64,000 nt of DNA from Catenulispora acidiphila DSM 44928 (GTDB taxonomy: Bacteria; Actinomycetota; Actinomycetes; Streptomycetales; Catenulisporaceae), in the NCBI RefSeq assembly GCF_000024025.1, contig NC_013131.1, forward strand, positions 5,642,001 to 5,706,000, written 5' to 3'. Positions 16,946 through 28,415 of the stretch are shown piece after piece. How positions within the stretch are numbered: position 1 is the stretch's first letter; every line of letters starts with the position of its first letter. The position numbers and the translations under genes are program-made. Under the pieces are notes generated by a model, which saw only the letters and a list, made by a program, of their open reading frames with translations, had not been told where the DNA came from and did no database searches.

Positions 16946-17722
16946 GTGGACGGCACACCCGTCTTGGCGGAGGACGGTGCGTCCGCGGGAAGGCAGGGCG
17001 AGGCACGGACCGACGCCTATCGTCCGGGCTATGAACTGATCGCCGAGCAGATCCTCCAGCTGATCGCCGCGTCGCAGTTGCAGCCGGGCGACCGGATGCC
17101 GACCGAGAACGAGCTGGCCGCGCGCCTGGGCGCCAGCCGCACCGTGGTCCGCGAAGCCGTCAAAATCCTCTCGGCCATCGGCAGGGTGCGCGCGCAAAAG
17201 GGCCGCGGGCTCTACGTCGCCGACGACGAGGGCATGCTGGGCTCCTCACGGTGGGGCGGTTTCTTCCTGCCGACGGACCTGGACCACGTCTACATGCTCT
17301 TCGAATTCCGGCGCGTCCAGGAGACAGCCGCCAGCAGCCTGGCCGCGACCAAGGCGACCCCGGCCGAACTGCGCGCCATCGAGGCGGCGGCACTCACCTG
17401 CGAACAGGGCCACCTGACCGGGCAGCCCGCCCTGTTCGACCGCGGCGACGACGACTTCCACCTCGGCATCGCCACCGCCTCGCACAACCCGTTCCTGCTC
17501 ACCGCGGTCCGCGAAGCCCGCCGGTTGCAACGCCAGTCCAGCACCATCGGCCTGCACGGCGCGATCGGCGGCCACGCCGCGGAGGCCATCACCGAGCACA
17601 CCGCGATCTACGAGGCGATCCGCGACGGCGATGCCGAGGCGGCGGCCATCGCGGCCGGCGTGCATTTGGACAAGACCCTTGAGGACTATCGCGGGGAGAT
17701 ACAACGGCGGCTGTTCGGCTGA
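16946..17722 (+). CDS. GntR/FadR-family regulator of the sugar operon
   Basis: A 258-residue repressor. The winged helix-turn-helix is in residues about 25-80 (LQPGDRMPTENELAARLG, SRTVVREAVKIL). It is followed by the all-helical FCD ligand domain with its metal-binding Asp/His positions (FDRGDDDFHLGIA, and ITEHTAIYEAIRDGD). The GTG at 16946 has AAGGAG 5 bases before it. It is divergent from the import/catabolic operon and is its likely regulator, probably released by a sugar acid or deoxysugar. Confidence 0.92.
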   Translation: MDGTPVLAEDGASAGRQGEARTDAYRPGYELIAEQILQLIAASQLQPGDRMPTENELAARLGASRTVVREAVKILSAIGRVRAQKGRGLYVADDEGMLGSSRWGGFFLPTDLDHVYMLFEFRRVQETAASSLAATKATPAELRAIEAAALTCEQGHLTGQPALFDRGDDDFHLGIATASHNPFLLTAVREARRLQRQSSTIGLHGAIGGHAAEAITEHTAIYEAIRDGDAEAAAIAAGVHLDKTLEDYRGEIQRRLFG

Positions 17723-17730
17723 CGGCAAAA

Positions 17731-17764
17731 GCTTCCCGAGCGCTCCCTCAAGCGCCCGGGAAGC
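17731..17764. terminator. Hairpin between convergent gntR and GH30 genes
   Basis: Arms 17731-17744 and 17751-17764 form a 14-base-pair stem with one mismatch. It lies 8 bases after the gntR stop and also beyond the GH30 stop on the other strand, so it can terminate both. Nearly the same hairpin recurs at 28041-28076. Confidence 0.75.
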
Positions 17765-17795
17765 CTCTCGACTTCACTGCTCTATGAGCAGGTGT

Positions 17796-17823
17796 CTACG
17801 AGCACGCGGCTACGAGCACGCGG
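17796..17823. repeat. 14-base tandem duplication at the GH30 stop codon
   Basis: CTACGAGCACGCGG is present twice in a row (17796-17809 and 17810-17823). The copy at 17810 supplies the TAG stop and the last Ala-Cys-Ser codons of the GH30 gene; the second copy repeats them downstream of the stop. Confidence 0.8.
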
Positions 17824-19888
17824 CTCCGTTGACGGTGAAGCTCGAGGGTGAGGTGTCGTTCGCGGTGAACGTGCCCTGGAAGCCGAACGAGGTGTTGGCT
17901 CCGGGGGCGATGGTGCTGTTGTAGGCGGCATTGGTCGCACTGACCGCGGCGCCGCTCTGGGTGGCGGTGGCGCTCCAGGCGTTGGTGATCTTCTGGTCGC
18001 CGGGGAAGCTCCAGCCGACGGTCCAGCCGTTGATCGCCGCCGTACCGGTGTTGGTGATGGTGACGTTGGCGGTGAAGCCACCTGGCCATTCATTGGTTCT
18101 GGTGTAGGCGACATGGCAGGTGCCTGTCGTCGTGCCGCCGGTGACGGTCCAGGTGAAGCCAGCCGAGCCGGACGCGCCGGTACTGTCGGTGGCAGTCACC
18201 GCCACGGTGGAGCTGCCCGCCGTGGTCGGGGTACCGGTGATCAGGCCGCTGCTGCTGATCGACAGCCCGGCCGGCAGACCCGACGCCGAGTACGTCAGCG
18301 TCTGGCCGGAGCCCGAGTCAGTACCCTGGATCTGCAGGCCGCTGATCGCCGTACCGACCTTCCCGGTCTGGGAGCCCGGGTTGGTCACGGTGACGGTGTT
18401 GCCGCTCACCACGCCGGCTGGGATCACATACGTCACCAGGGAGCGGCCCGGCACAGTCGCGGTGAAGGCGCCGCCGGCGACCGTCGTCGTGCCCTGGGCT
18501 GCGACCTGGTTCGCATTGTTGGTCAGGTACGGGGTCACGGTGGCGCCGTTGGCCACGCCGGTATTCGCCAGCGAATAGGTGAGCGCGTCCGAACCGCTAC
18601 CAGTATTGAGCGCCACGATAGCCAAGGAGCCGTCGGTGTTCTTGTACGCGCTCAGGTTCACCGCACCATTGGAGCTGCTCGCCCCGATACGCACAGCACC
18701 AGGATGGATGTAGCGGCTGTAGTTCGCGAACGCCCACAACCGACCAGTCGGAATCACCGAGCTGCCGTTGATCTCCAACAGCCCCTCATTGTCACCGTTC
18801 TCCGACGGGGTGGTGCTACCCCACCAATACAGGAACGCGTTCAGGTTCGCACCAGTCAACCCCTGATTGATGTGCTGAGCCCACGCCATCCCGGACGCAT
18901 CGGAGCCGTCATCCCAGGCAGAGCTGAAGCCCTCAAAAGTCGACCACTCAGTCTCCCACGACTGCTTGGTCCAACCAGGCAACGGCGAAGTCGGCGCCCC
19001 ACTGTAGCCGTGCCCGCCCACCATGCCCACCGCAGCCAACGCCGTCGGATCCGCCTCAATCGCCGCAGCATACTGCCCAGCCTTCGGCCAACCAGTCGCC
19101 GCACAACAAGTGACCTGGGTAGCCAGCCCCGAGCTCCGCAAAGTCGGCCCGAGCACATCGACCACACTGGCCATCTGCGCCGGACTCATCGACATGCTGT
19201 CGTAGTTGGTGCTGTAGTCAGGCTCGTTCGACGGACCCAGATAGGTCAGCGGCACACCCGCCGCCGCGTAGTCCCTGGCGTACTGCACCAGATAGTTCGA
19301 ATACGCCTGACGCCAATCACCACTGGAGCACGAAGCCCCGGCCGACCCACAAACCTGACCACCGCCGGACACCGAATTGTTGGTCTTCATGAAACCTGGG
19401 GCGCTCCAGGCATCGGCGTAGACGTTGGTGACGTTGTAGCGGGCCTTGATCTGCTGGGCGAACCACAACTGGCCCATGTCCTGGTTGATCTGCGACAGCG
19501 GAAGATAGTTCGGCGTCGCACCAGGGCCGCCAGGATTGGTCGGCTCGATCGTGTTGCCGGAGGTCGCACCAATCTCGTTACGCAGAATGGTCAAACCCGC
19601 ACCGGTCGTCGGACTGTACAGATCGGCCAGCGCCTGCTGCTGCACCGAGGAGGAGGCATTCATCACCGCCGCCGCCTCACCAAACGCCTCCGAGGCACCG
19701 AACCCAGCGATCGTCTGATACGTCGTCGCTCCGTTGATCGTCGCGGTATCAGCCGCATACGCAGCACCGGACGGAACCACAACCGCCAGCGTGCACGCGG
19801 CCACGACGCTCAGGCTGGCGGCGAGCGACACGATCTTGCGGCGATCAGTGCGTCTTGTCAGTACATGCACGCTCATACTCCATTCCAC
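17810..19888 (-). CDS. GH30 xylanase-type hydrolase with Ig-like and CBM2 modules
   Basis: Secreted 692-residue modular enzyme. The signal peptide ends near residue 46. The GH30 barrel and side beta-domain follow: the acid/base is Glu222 in LGPSNEPDY and the nucleophile is Glu314 in WETEWS. A putative Ig (He_PIG) module covers about 495-590 (ASGLPAGLSISSSGLITGTP), then a CBM2 ends at FTVNGAACS. The likely activity is on glucuronoxylan or related beta-glycans. Of two nearby ATGs, 19888 has GGAG 6 bases away, better than 19876. It follows the esterase gene by 24 bases, so the two form an operon. Its last two modules are close paralogs of those in the GH10 enzyme at 28416. Confidence 0.9.
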   Translation of the reverse strand: MEWSMSVHVLTRRTDRRKIVSLAASLSVVAACTLAVVVPSGAAYAADTATINGATTYQTIAGFGASEAFGEAAAVMNASSSVQQQALADLYSPTTGAGLTILRNEIGATSGNTIEPTNPGGPGATPNYLPLSQINQDMGQLWFAQQIKARYNVTNVYADAWSAPGFMKTNNSVSGGGQVCGSAGASCSSGDWRQAYSNYLVQYARDYAAAGVPLTYLGPSNEPDYSTNYDSMSMSPAQMASVVDVLGPTLRSSGLATQVTCCAATGWPKAGQYAAAIEADPTALAAVGMVGGHGYSGAPTSPLPGWTKQSWETEWSTFEGFSSAWDDGSDASGMAWAQHINQGLTGANLNAFLYWWGSTTPSENGDNEGLLEINGSSVIPTGRLWAFANYSRYIHPGAVRIGASSSNGAVNLSAYKNTDGSLAIVALNTGSGSDALTYSLANTGVANGATVTPYLTNNANQVAAQGTTTVAGGAFTATVPGRSLVTYVIPAGVVSGNTVTVTNPGSQTGKVGTAISGLQIQGTDSGSGQTLTYSASGLPAGLSISSSGLITGTPTTAGSSTVAVTATDSTGASGSAGFTWTVTGGTTTGTCHVAYTRTNEWPGGFTANVTITNTGTAAINGWTVGWSFPGDQKITNAWSATATQSGAAVSATNAAYNSTIAPGANTSFGFQGTFTANDTSPSSFTVNGAACS

Positions 19889-19912
19889 TCCGGGGTTCGG
19901 TCGAGGTCGGTG

Positions 19913-21268
19913 CTACCCGAGGGTCCATCGCTGGTTGCTGCCACCGTTGCAGGTCCAGAGTTGGACGAGGGCGCCGTCGGCGGTCGAGGCGCCGCTCACA
20001 TCAAGACAGAGTCCTGATTGAACGCCGGTGACGGTGCCGTTGGCATTCAAGGTCCACTGCTGGTTTGTCTGGCCGTTGCAGGAATACAGGATCGCCTTGG
20101 TGCCGTTGGTGGTGCCCTTGGCGTTGGCGTCCAGGCACAGGGTGCTGCCGCCGACGGTGAGCGACAGCTCGTTGGAGGCGTTGTGCGTCCAGGTCTGGTT
20201 GGCTTGCCCGTTGCAGTCGTAGATCTGCTGCTGAGTCCCCAGCGTGATGCTCGAGTTCGGGTCGTCCAGGCACTTCCCAGCGCCGACCGCGTGCAGCGGA
20301 CCGGTGTTGCCGGTGGTGGTGCCGCTGCCGTCCAGGCCCATGAAGTGGATGGCGTAGGCGGCCATCTGCGTGCCCTGGATCGGCAGCTGGTGTCCGGCGC
20401 CGACGATGCTGTACGCCTCGACCTGCGTGGTGCCGGAGGCGTTGTTGTAGCGGGTGCGGTTCCAGTTGGCGACCGGGGTGTCACTGGACGACGGAGTCTG
20501 ACTCACCCCGTCCACGTTCGTCCACTGCTTGATCTCCTCACCCAAGTTGTTGTAGTTCAACGTGGTGTCGGCGGTGCCATGCCACAACTGCATCCGCGGA
20601 CGCGGACCGGTGTAACCCGGATCCCCGTCATTGCGCACCAGATCACCCCACTGCTGCGCGGTCATCGAGACCTGACCCCCGGCACACGGCCCGTTCCAGC
20701 CGCGCACACTGCCGGTGTAGAAGCAGTGATACGGCACACCCATGAACGCCGCACCGGCCTTGAACACATCCGGGTAGTCGGCGAGCATGACGTTGGTCAT
20801 CATCCCGCCGGAGGACTCCCCGGTGACGAACACCGAGTTGGCATTCCCGCCGTAGTGCTGCTCGGTGTAGGTGATCATCGACATCAGACCCACCGGATCG
20901 CTGCCGCCGTTGCGTTTCAGCGCCTGATCGGAGGACACATCCCAGCAACTGCCGCTGGGGTTGGTCTGCGGGTAGATCACGATGAACCCGTACTGATCGG
21001 CCAGCTTCCCGAAATCGGTACTGGAGTACATGTACGACGCAGTGCCCTGACAGCCGTGCATCGCCAACAGGATCGACGGGTTGGGCTTGACGCTGTTCGG
21101 CACATACACATACATCGCCAAGTTGCTCGGGTTGGTCCCGAAGTTCGTCACCTGCGTCAACGACGCGGCGGCGGCCTGGGGCGCGGCAGGCAAACTCACA
21201 GCGACAGCAGCCGCCACTGCCGCGAGCAGACCGAGCAGGCGGGTTTTCAGAGAACGCGATCGCAGCAT
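19913..21268 (-). CDS. CE1/PHB-depolymerase-type esterase with ricin B lectin domain
   Basis: Secreted 451-residue alpha/beta-hydrolase. The signal peptide is about residues 1-35. The nucleophile is Ser152 in TGESSGG, the oxyanion region is MHGCQG, and the catalytic His is in VGAGHQLP. This pattern is shared by PHB depolymerases and feruloyl or acetylxylan esterases; the xylanase neighbours favour acetylxylan or feruloyl esterase activity. Residues from about 322 form a ricin-type beta-trefoil (CBM13-like) with three QxW-type repeats (ANQTWTH, TNQQWTL, SNQRWTL). The ATG at 21268 has GAGG upstream. It is the first gene of a two-gene operon with GH30. Confidence 0.88.
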   Translation of the reverse strand: MLRSRSLKTRLLGLLAAVAAAVAVSLPAAPQAAAASLTQVTNFGTNPSNLAMYVYVPNSVKPNPSILLAMHGCQGTASYMYSSTDFGKLADQYGFIVIYPQTNPSGSCWDVSSDQALKRNGGSDPVGLMSMITYTEQHYGGNANSVFVTGESSGGMMTNVMLADYPDVFKAGAAFMGVPYHCFYTGSVRGWNGPCAGGQVSMTAQQWGDLVRNDGDPGYTGPRPRMQLWHGTADTTLNYNNLGEEIKQWTNVDGVSQTPSSSDTPVANWNRTRYNNASGTTQVEAYSIVGAGHQLPIQGTQMAAYAIHFMGLDGSGTTTGNTGPLHAVGAGKCLDDPNSSITLGTQQQIYDCNGQANQTWTHNASNELSLTVGGSTLCLDANAKGTTNGTKAILYSCNGQTNQQWTLNANGTVTGVQSGLCLDVSGASTADGALVQLWTCNGGSNQRWTLG

Positions 21269-21571
21269 GAGACCTCATAGTCCGTGGACGGATGTCAGCG
21301 CTATCAGCGAGTCAGCCCTCTCCGGGGACGACTCGTCAACGCCGTCCGGACCTCCACGCGGCGGAGCTGGGTCGAATCGGTTCGTGTCACGGAAGTTTCA
21401 CCGATAGACCGTCAGACCTACCGGGTACTGTCATCGAGGGCTATGCTCCCCTCAGTCCGGGCGAACCGGTTCGACGATTGACGCCGTCTCCGGAACGGGC
21501 CGGCGCCACGGCCCGGCGACGTCCTCCTCAGGGCACGCACTCGCCTCCCCCACCCCCCGTCAGGAGAAGCT
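21269..21571. promoter_or_regulatory. Divergent promoter region of the esterase-GH30 operon and the GH39-like gene
   Basis: The 303-base gap has no gene. It contains CGAATCGGTTCG (21373-21384), GGAAGTTTC (21391-21399, one base short of the GAAA-N-TTTC palindrome) and a perfect CGAACCGGTTCG palindrome (21472-21483). The paired elements suggest control of both transcripts by one or two sugar-responsive repressors. Confidence 0.55.
21472..21483. promoter_or_regulatory. CGAACCGGTTCG perfect palindrome, candidate operator
   Basis: A 12-base perfect palindrome 89 bases before the GH39-like start. A one-mismatch version lies 99 bases away at 21373-21384. The shape is that of a LacI-family operator. 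Confidence 0.45.
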
Positions 21572-23302
21572 GTGACGCACCGCCTGATGCACCATGCCAC
21601 TGCCCGCCGGGCGCGAGCCGCGATCGCCGCCTTGGCCTTGGTCACCGCGGCGGCGACAGCCGTGAGCACCGCCCCCGCCCACGCGGCGACGCCCACGCTC
21701 CAAGTGAACGCCAACCAGCCGTTCCGCACGGTCACCCATGTGGCGACCGGGTCGCTCTACGGTCTGGCCACCGCGACCGTTCCGGCCGACAACCTGGTCG
21801 AGCCGCTGCACCCGAACACCTTCGTCCAGATGCCCGCCGGCGGGCACCAGCAGGGCTCCGGCGACATCCTGAAGGTGGCTCCGGAGGCCGCCAGGGCCGG
21901 AGCCAAAGTGGTCGACCGGCTGTCGGACTACTACGCGGGATGGCCGTACCAGTTCAGCTGGAGCACCTGGTCCGGCGCCGTGCAGAGCCAGATCCAGCAG
22001 GTCCAGGCCTCCGGCATCACGAATCTGGCCGCTTACGCGCTGTGGAACGAGCCGGACGGCACCTGGCAGTCCGCCAACGGCACGTTCGAGAACTTCTGGA
22101 CCACGACCTACCGGCAGGTCCGCTCCCTGGCGCCGAACGTCCCGATCCAAGGGCCGAGCTTCTCGGACAACATCAGCGACATGCAGAACTTCCTGAACAA
22201 CGCGGTCGCCACCAACACCGTGCCGGACATCATCGCCTGGCACGAGCTGGAGAACTCCTCGAAGATCGCCGGTGACGTGGCGACCGTGACGAACCTGGAG
22301 AAGAACCTGGGGATCACCCCGCGGCCGATCGCCATCGAGGAGTACGCCGCGCCCTCGCAGGTGGGCGTGCCCGGAGCCCTGGTGGGCTACCTCGCGCAGT
22401 TCGAGCGGCTCGGGGTGAACAACGCCGAGCTGGCGTTCTGGAACCAGTCCGGAGCGCTCGGCGACCTGCTGACCGGGCAGGGCGGCAGCCCCAACGGCGC
22501 GTATTGGCTGTACACCTGGTACGCGGGGATGACCGGGAACATGGTCACCACCGTGCCCTCCGGCGGTCTCGACGGTGTGGCGTCGGTCCCCGCGGCGGGC
22601 AATCAGGTCAACGTGGCGTTCGGCGGAGGCAGCGGCTCCACCGCGGTCACCGTCAACGGGCTGGGATCGCTGTCCGGGTTCTCCGGCAGCTCCCAGGTGA
22701 CCGCGAGCCTGCAGTACACGCCCTCCCCCGGGCGCACCGTCGCGGTGTCGGGACCGACGACCCTCTCGCAGGGCACGTACCAGGTGGTCAACGGATCGGT
22801 CACCATACCGGTCTCGATGACCTCCACCTACGGCTACCACCTGGTCCTCACCCCCGGCGGCGGCGGATCGCCGACGCTGGATGGCACCTACCAGATCAAG
22901 AACGTGAACAGCGGCCTGGCCCTGGACACGCAGAACGGCGGCACCGCGCAGGGCACCCTGGCCGTCCAGGCCACCCCCGGCAGCGGCAGCACCCAGACCT
23001 GGAAGCTCATCTCGGCCGGGTCGGGCCTGTACAAGATCCAGAACACGGCCGACGGCCTGCTGCTCGGCGTCACCAACGAGAGCACCTCCGCCGGAGCCGA
23101 CGCCCTGATCTGGGGCGACAACGGCACCCCGGACCACCTCTGGTCGGTCAACGCCGCGGGCAACGGCCAGTACAAGATCGCCAACAGCCACAGCGGACTC
23201 CTGCTGGGCGTCACCAACATGAGCAAGTCCTCCGGCGCGCTGGTCCTGCAGTGGAGCGACAACGGCACGGCCGACCACCTGTGGACGCTGAACGCACGCT
23301 GA
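21572..23302 (+). CDS. Clan GH-A (GH39-like) glycoside hydrolase with ricin-type lectin domain
   Basis: Secreted 576-residue enzyme. A signal peptide ends near residue 38 (APAHAA). The catalytic domain carries Glu in LWNEPDG as acid/base and Glu in AIEEYAAP as the likely nucleophile, the spacing used by GH39 and related clan-A families. A beta-sandwich follows from about 320 to 430, then a RICIN-type beta-trefoil with repeats such as GLYKIQNTADGLLLGV and DHLWTLN. The GTG start at 21572 has AGGAG at 6 bases. The substrate is unproven; xylan or arabinogalactan side chains fit the neighbourhood. Confidence 0.78.
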   Translation: MTHRLMHHATARRARAAIAALALVTAAATAVSTAPAHAATPTLQVNANQPFRTVTHVATGSLYGLATATVPADNLVEPLHPNTFVQMPAGGHQQGSGDILKVAPEAARAGAKVVDRLSDYYAGWPYQFSWSTWSGAVQSQIQQVQASGITNLAAYALWNEPDGTWQSANGTFENFWTTTYRQVRSLAPNVPIQGPSFSDNISDMQNFLNNAVATNTVPDIIAWHELENSSKIAGDVATVTNLEKNLGITPRPIAIEEYAAPSQVGVPGALVGYLAQFERLGVNNAELAFWNQSGALGDLLTGQGGSPNGAYWLYTWYAGMTGNMVTTVPSGGLDGVASVPAAGNQVNVAFGGGSGSTAVTVNGLGSLSGFSGSSQVTASLQYTPSPGRTVAVSGPTTLSQGTYQVVNGSVTIPVSMTSTYGYHLVLTPGGGGSPTLDGTYQIKNVNSGLALDTQNGGTAQGTLAVQATPGSGSTQTWKLISAGSGLYKIQNTADGLLLGVTNESTSAGADALIWGDNGTPDHLWSVNAAGNGQYKIANSHSGLLLGVTNMSKSSGALVLQWSDNGTADHLWTLNAR

Positions 23303-23348
23303 CACACCCGCCGGTGCGCTGACTGCGGTCGCGCACCGCCCCCTAGAA

Positions 23349-23385
23349 CTCCGCCGGGCTGAGAGCGGTCGCTCGGCCCGGCGGA
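23349..23385. terminator. Bidirectional hairpin between GH39-like and expansin genes
   Basis: A GC-rich stem (CTCCGCCGGGC pairing with GCCCGGCGGAG, extended by GAG/CTC after one bulge) lies between two converging genes and can terminate both. Confidence 0.7.
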
Positions 23386-23397
23386 GCCCATCGGCGC

Positions 23398-24411
23398 TCA
23401 ATGCCGCGAGAACTGAACCCCGGCGGGCTGGATCACATCCGGTTCGACGGGAAGGGCAGCCGTCGTCACCTGCTGCCCGAAGATGTCGGTGATTCTGACC
23501 GCCTTGCCGCACCCGGCGCCGTTCGCGGACAAGAAGTAGTTGTAGCTGGCGCGCGGCAGTTGCTGCCATCCGCTGCCGGCGGCGACTTCCAGGCGGGCGA
23601 CCGGATTGCGCTCGCCGATGACCTGGATGCCGCACCAGTACTGGCTCGAGCCGACTTTGTAGCGGATGGAGACGTTGCCCGCCGCTGCCGGACTGACAAG
23701 CTGCCAGGTGACCGAGATCCGGCCGGCTTTGGGATCGGCGAGCTTGGCGAAGGCTTGCTGACTGAGGTCAAGCTGCCCGGGAGCGCACGGATAGGGGCAC
23801 TCGTTGGTGATCAGGACCGTGATCGTGGCTCCGTTCGCGGCACGGACGAGAACGTGGGCTCCGCAGGCTTCGGAGTTCTGGTAGTCCAGTTCGTTCATCG
23901 CCGCGATCATCATGTCGGCGGCCGGTCCGAACAGGCACGCACCGTCGCCGTCCGCGGCGCTGTATTCGGTCGCGACGCCTTGATAGGTGACGCCGGGCTG
24001 AACCCGTCCCGCCAATGAGGTCGCCGTCGGGCTTGGCGCACCGCCGTGGGTCGGGGTGGCAGAGGTCTGCGACGTGGTGGACGTCTTTCCAGGCGTCTTG
24101 TGCGCCGCGGCCACGGTCGGGGACGAAGCTGACGACGCGGTCCCCGACGCCACCGCCGGCGCGGACGGCTCGGCGGAGGTCGGCGCGCTGTTCGGCGTCG
24201 CTGTCATGCCGGATCCGGTCGTGGCGAACCCGGTCGCGGCGGGAGGTGGATCCGCGGTGTGCCGCGACGACGAGCCCATGGCCAGACCGGCGATGAGTCC
24301 GGCGACCACGAGCAGCCCCGCCGCGGTGGATATCGGCAGCCACCTGCTGCGGTGCGTGGTCGGATGCGTAGCCTTCACAGGCTCCCCTTCGAGCGATCGG
24401 ATACCTTGCAC
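23398..24411 (-). CDS. Bacterial expansin (EXLX/YoaJ-like), exported
   Basis: A non-enzymatic cell-wall loosening protein that weakens cellulose-xylan contacts. After a membrane-spanning signal anchor (residues about 30-48) and a Ser/Thr/Ala-rich linker, the double-psi barrel domain begins at about 140 (ATEYSAADGDGACLFG). It includes the Asp in TNECPYPCAPGQLDLS that is central in expansins. The C-terminal domain (about 240-337) matches the CBM63-type cellulose-binding domain with exposed aromatics. It starts 45 bases after the beta-galactosidase stop, so the two are probably co-transcribed. GTG starts at 24411 and 24378 both have plausible binding sites. Confidence 0.83.
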   Translation of the reverse strand: MQGIRSLEGEPVKATHPTTHRSRWLPISTAAGLLVVAGLIAGLAMGSSSRHTADPPPAATGFATTGSGMTATPNSAPTSAEPSAPAVASGTASSASSPTVAAAHKTPGKTSTTSQTSATPTHGGAPSPTATSLAGRVQPGVTYQGVATEYSAADGDGACLFGPAADMMIAAMNELDYQNSEACGAHVLVRAANGATITVLITNECPYPCAPGQLDLSQQAFAKLADPKAGRISVTWQLVSPAAAGNVSIRYKVGSSQYWCGIQVIGERNPVARLEVAAGSGWQQLPRASYNYFLSANGAGCGKAVRITDIFGQQVTTAALPVEPDVIQPAGVQFSRH

Positions 24412-24456
24412 CTATCAGTCCTTCGATCCTGGCAAAAGGTTGCCGTCGCTGCGCGA

Positions 24457-27558
<3,102 letters not shown>

Positions 27559-27993
27559 CTATCGAATACGGCTTGCGGGAAGGGTGTTCAAAGCGCTCTC
27601 GCCGTGTGCGCGCTTCCGGTCAAATGCGGACTGAGCGGACCGAATCAGCGCGCTGACATCGCCAGCCACTCACCATATGAGCCTTCTCCCGCAGGAAAGT
27701 GTCGGAGTCTCTGTGCTTTAGATTTCTCTTCCTGTCGCTGCTGGTTCGTGCTGCATGGCCCTCCCCTCCTCAGCCCTCTGCCATGGGATGTCGGGTACAT
27801 CATCGCAGCCTGACAGATGAAACTTCCGACCGGCAAACCACCGTCGAACACCGGCATCCCATGATCGATGTTCATTTGACGTGCACATATCCGCGCCGCG
27901 ACCGAGGCCGAACGGCCGCACGCCCTCCGCTGTGCCTGGACGCATCCCTCGGTTCGAGCTACAAGACATCCCATGTGTGTCAGGCGACGGCAA

Positions 27994-28026
27994 AGCTTCA
28001 CCGTCGACGGAGCCACGTGCTCCTGA
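27994..28026 (+). pseudogene. Remnant of a CBM2-module C-terminus
   Basis: Ten codons read SFTVDGATCS followed by TGA. The intact CBM2 modules of the GH30 and GH10 genes end in FTVNGAACS and stop. Upstream codons in this frame no longer resemble CBM2, so only the tail survives. A hairpin nearly identical to the one after the GH30 gene follows 15 bases later. This is best read as the scar of a deleted CBM2-bearing hydrolase gene. Confidence 0.6.
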
Positions 28027-28040
28027 CCCGGTGATGCAAG

Positions 28041-28076
28041 GGCTTCCCGGGCGCTAGTGGGAGCGCTCGGGAAGCC
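28041..28076 (+). terminator. Orphan hairpin after the CBM2 remnant
   Basis: Arms 28041-28055 and 28062-28076 form a 15-base-pair stem with one mismatch. The sequence matches the hairpin downstream of the GH30 gene, in the same orientation relative to the CBM2 tail. Confidence 0.7.
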
Positions 28077-28415
28077 TTTGAATTTGCCGTGAAGCACCTC
28101 GATGAACGACCGAATCCCTATTCGGCAGAGTTTCGAAAATGTTTCGATAATCGATCATCAGAATACGAAGCCTCCCTGTAACTTTCACCGCCAAGCCCGA
28201 GGTTCCCGACTCCGCGCATGACCGAACCCTGAGGTAGACGAGCCGGACAGGGCATTGCGGCAGCGTTCGAGACTTTTCGAAACTTCCAGCCGTTGACGCC
28301 GCCGCGACTCCTCTGAAACGGTCGCCGAAATATGGCCGCCCATCATCGGCACGCCGCCTGATCCGGTACGGGATGAATTCATGTCCGCCGTCCGGCGGCT
28401 GGAAAGGGAAACCTC

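Noticed and set aside
28058-28068. TGGGAGCGCTC resembling the CebR operator for cellobiose control
   Set aside because: It overlaps the 3' arm of a hairpin that is conserved after the GH30 gene, so the symmetry is better explained by the terminator.
27645-28097. Minus-strand frame of 150 codons between lacZ and GH10
   Set aside because: It has no binding site, unusual composition and no recognisable domain, and it crosses the CBM2 fossil and hairpin.
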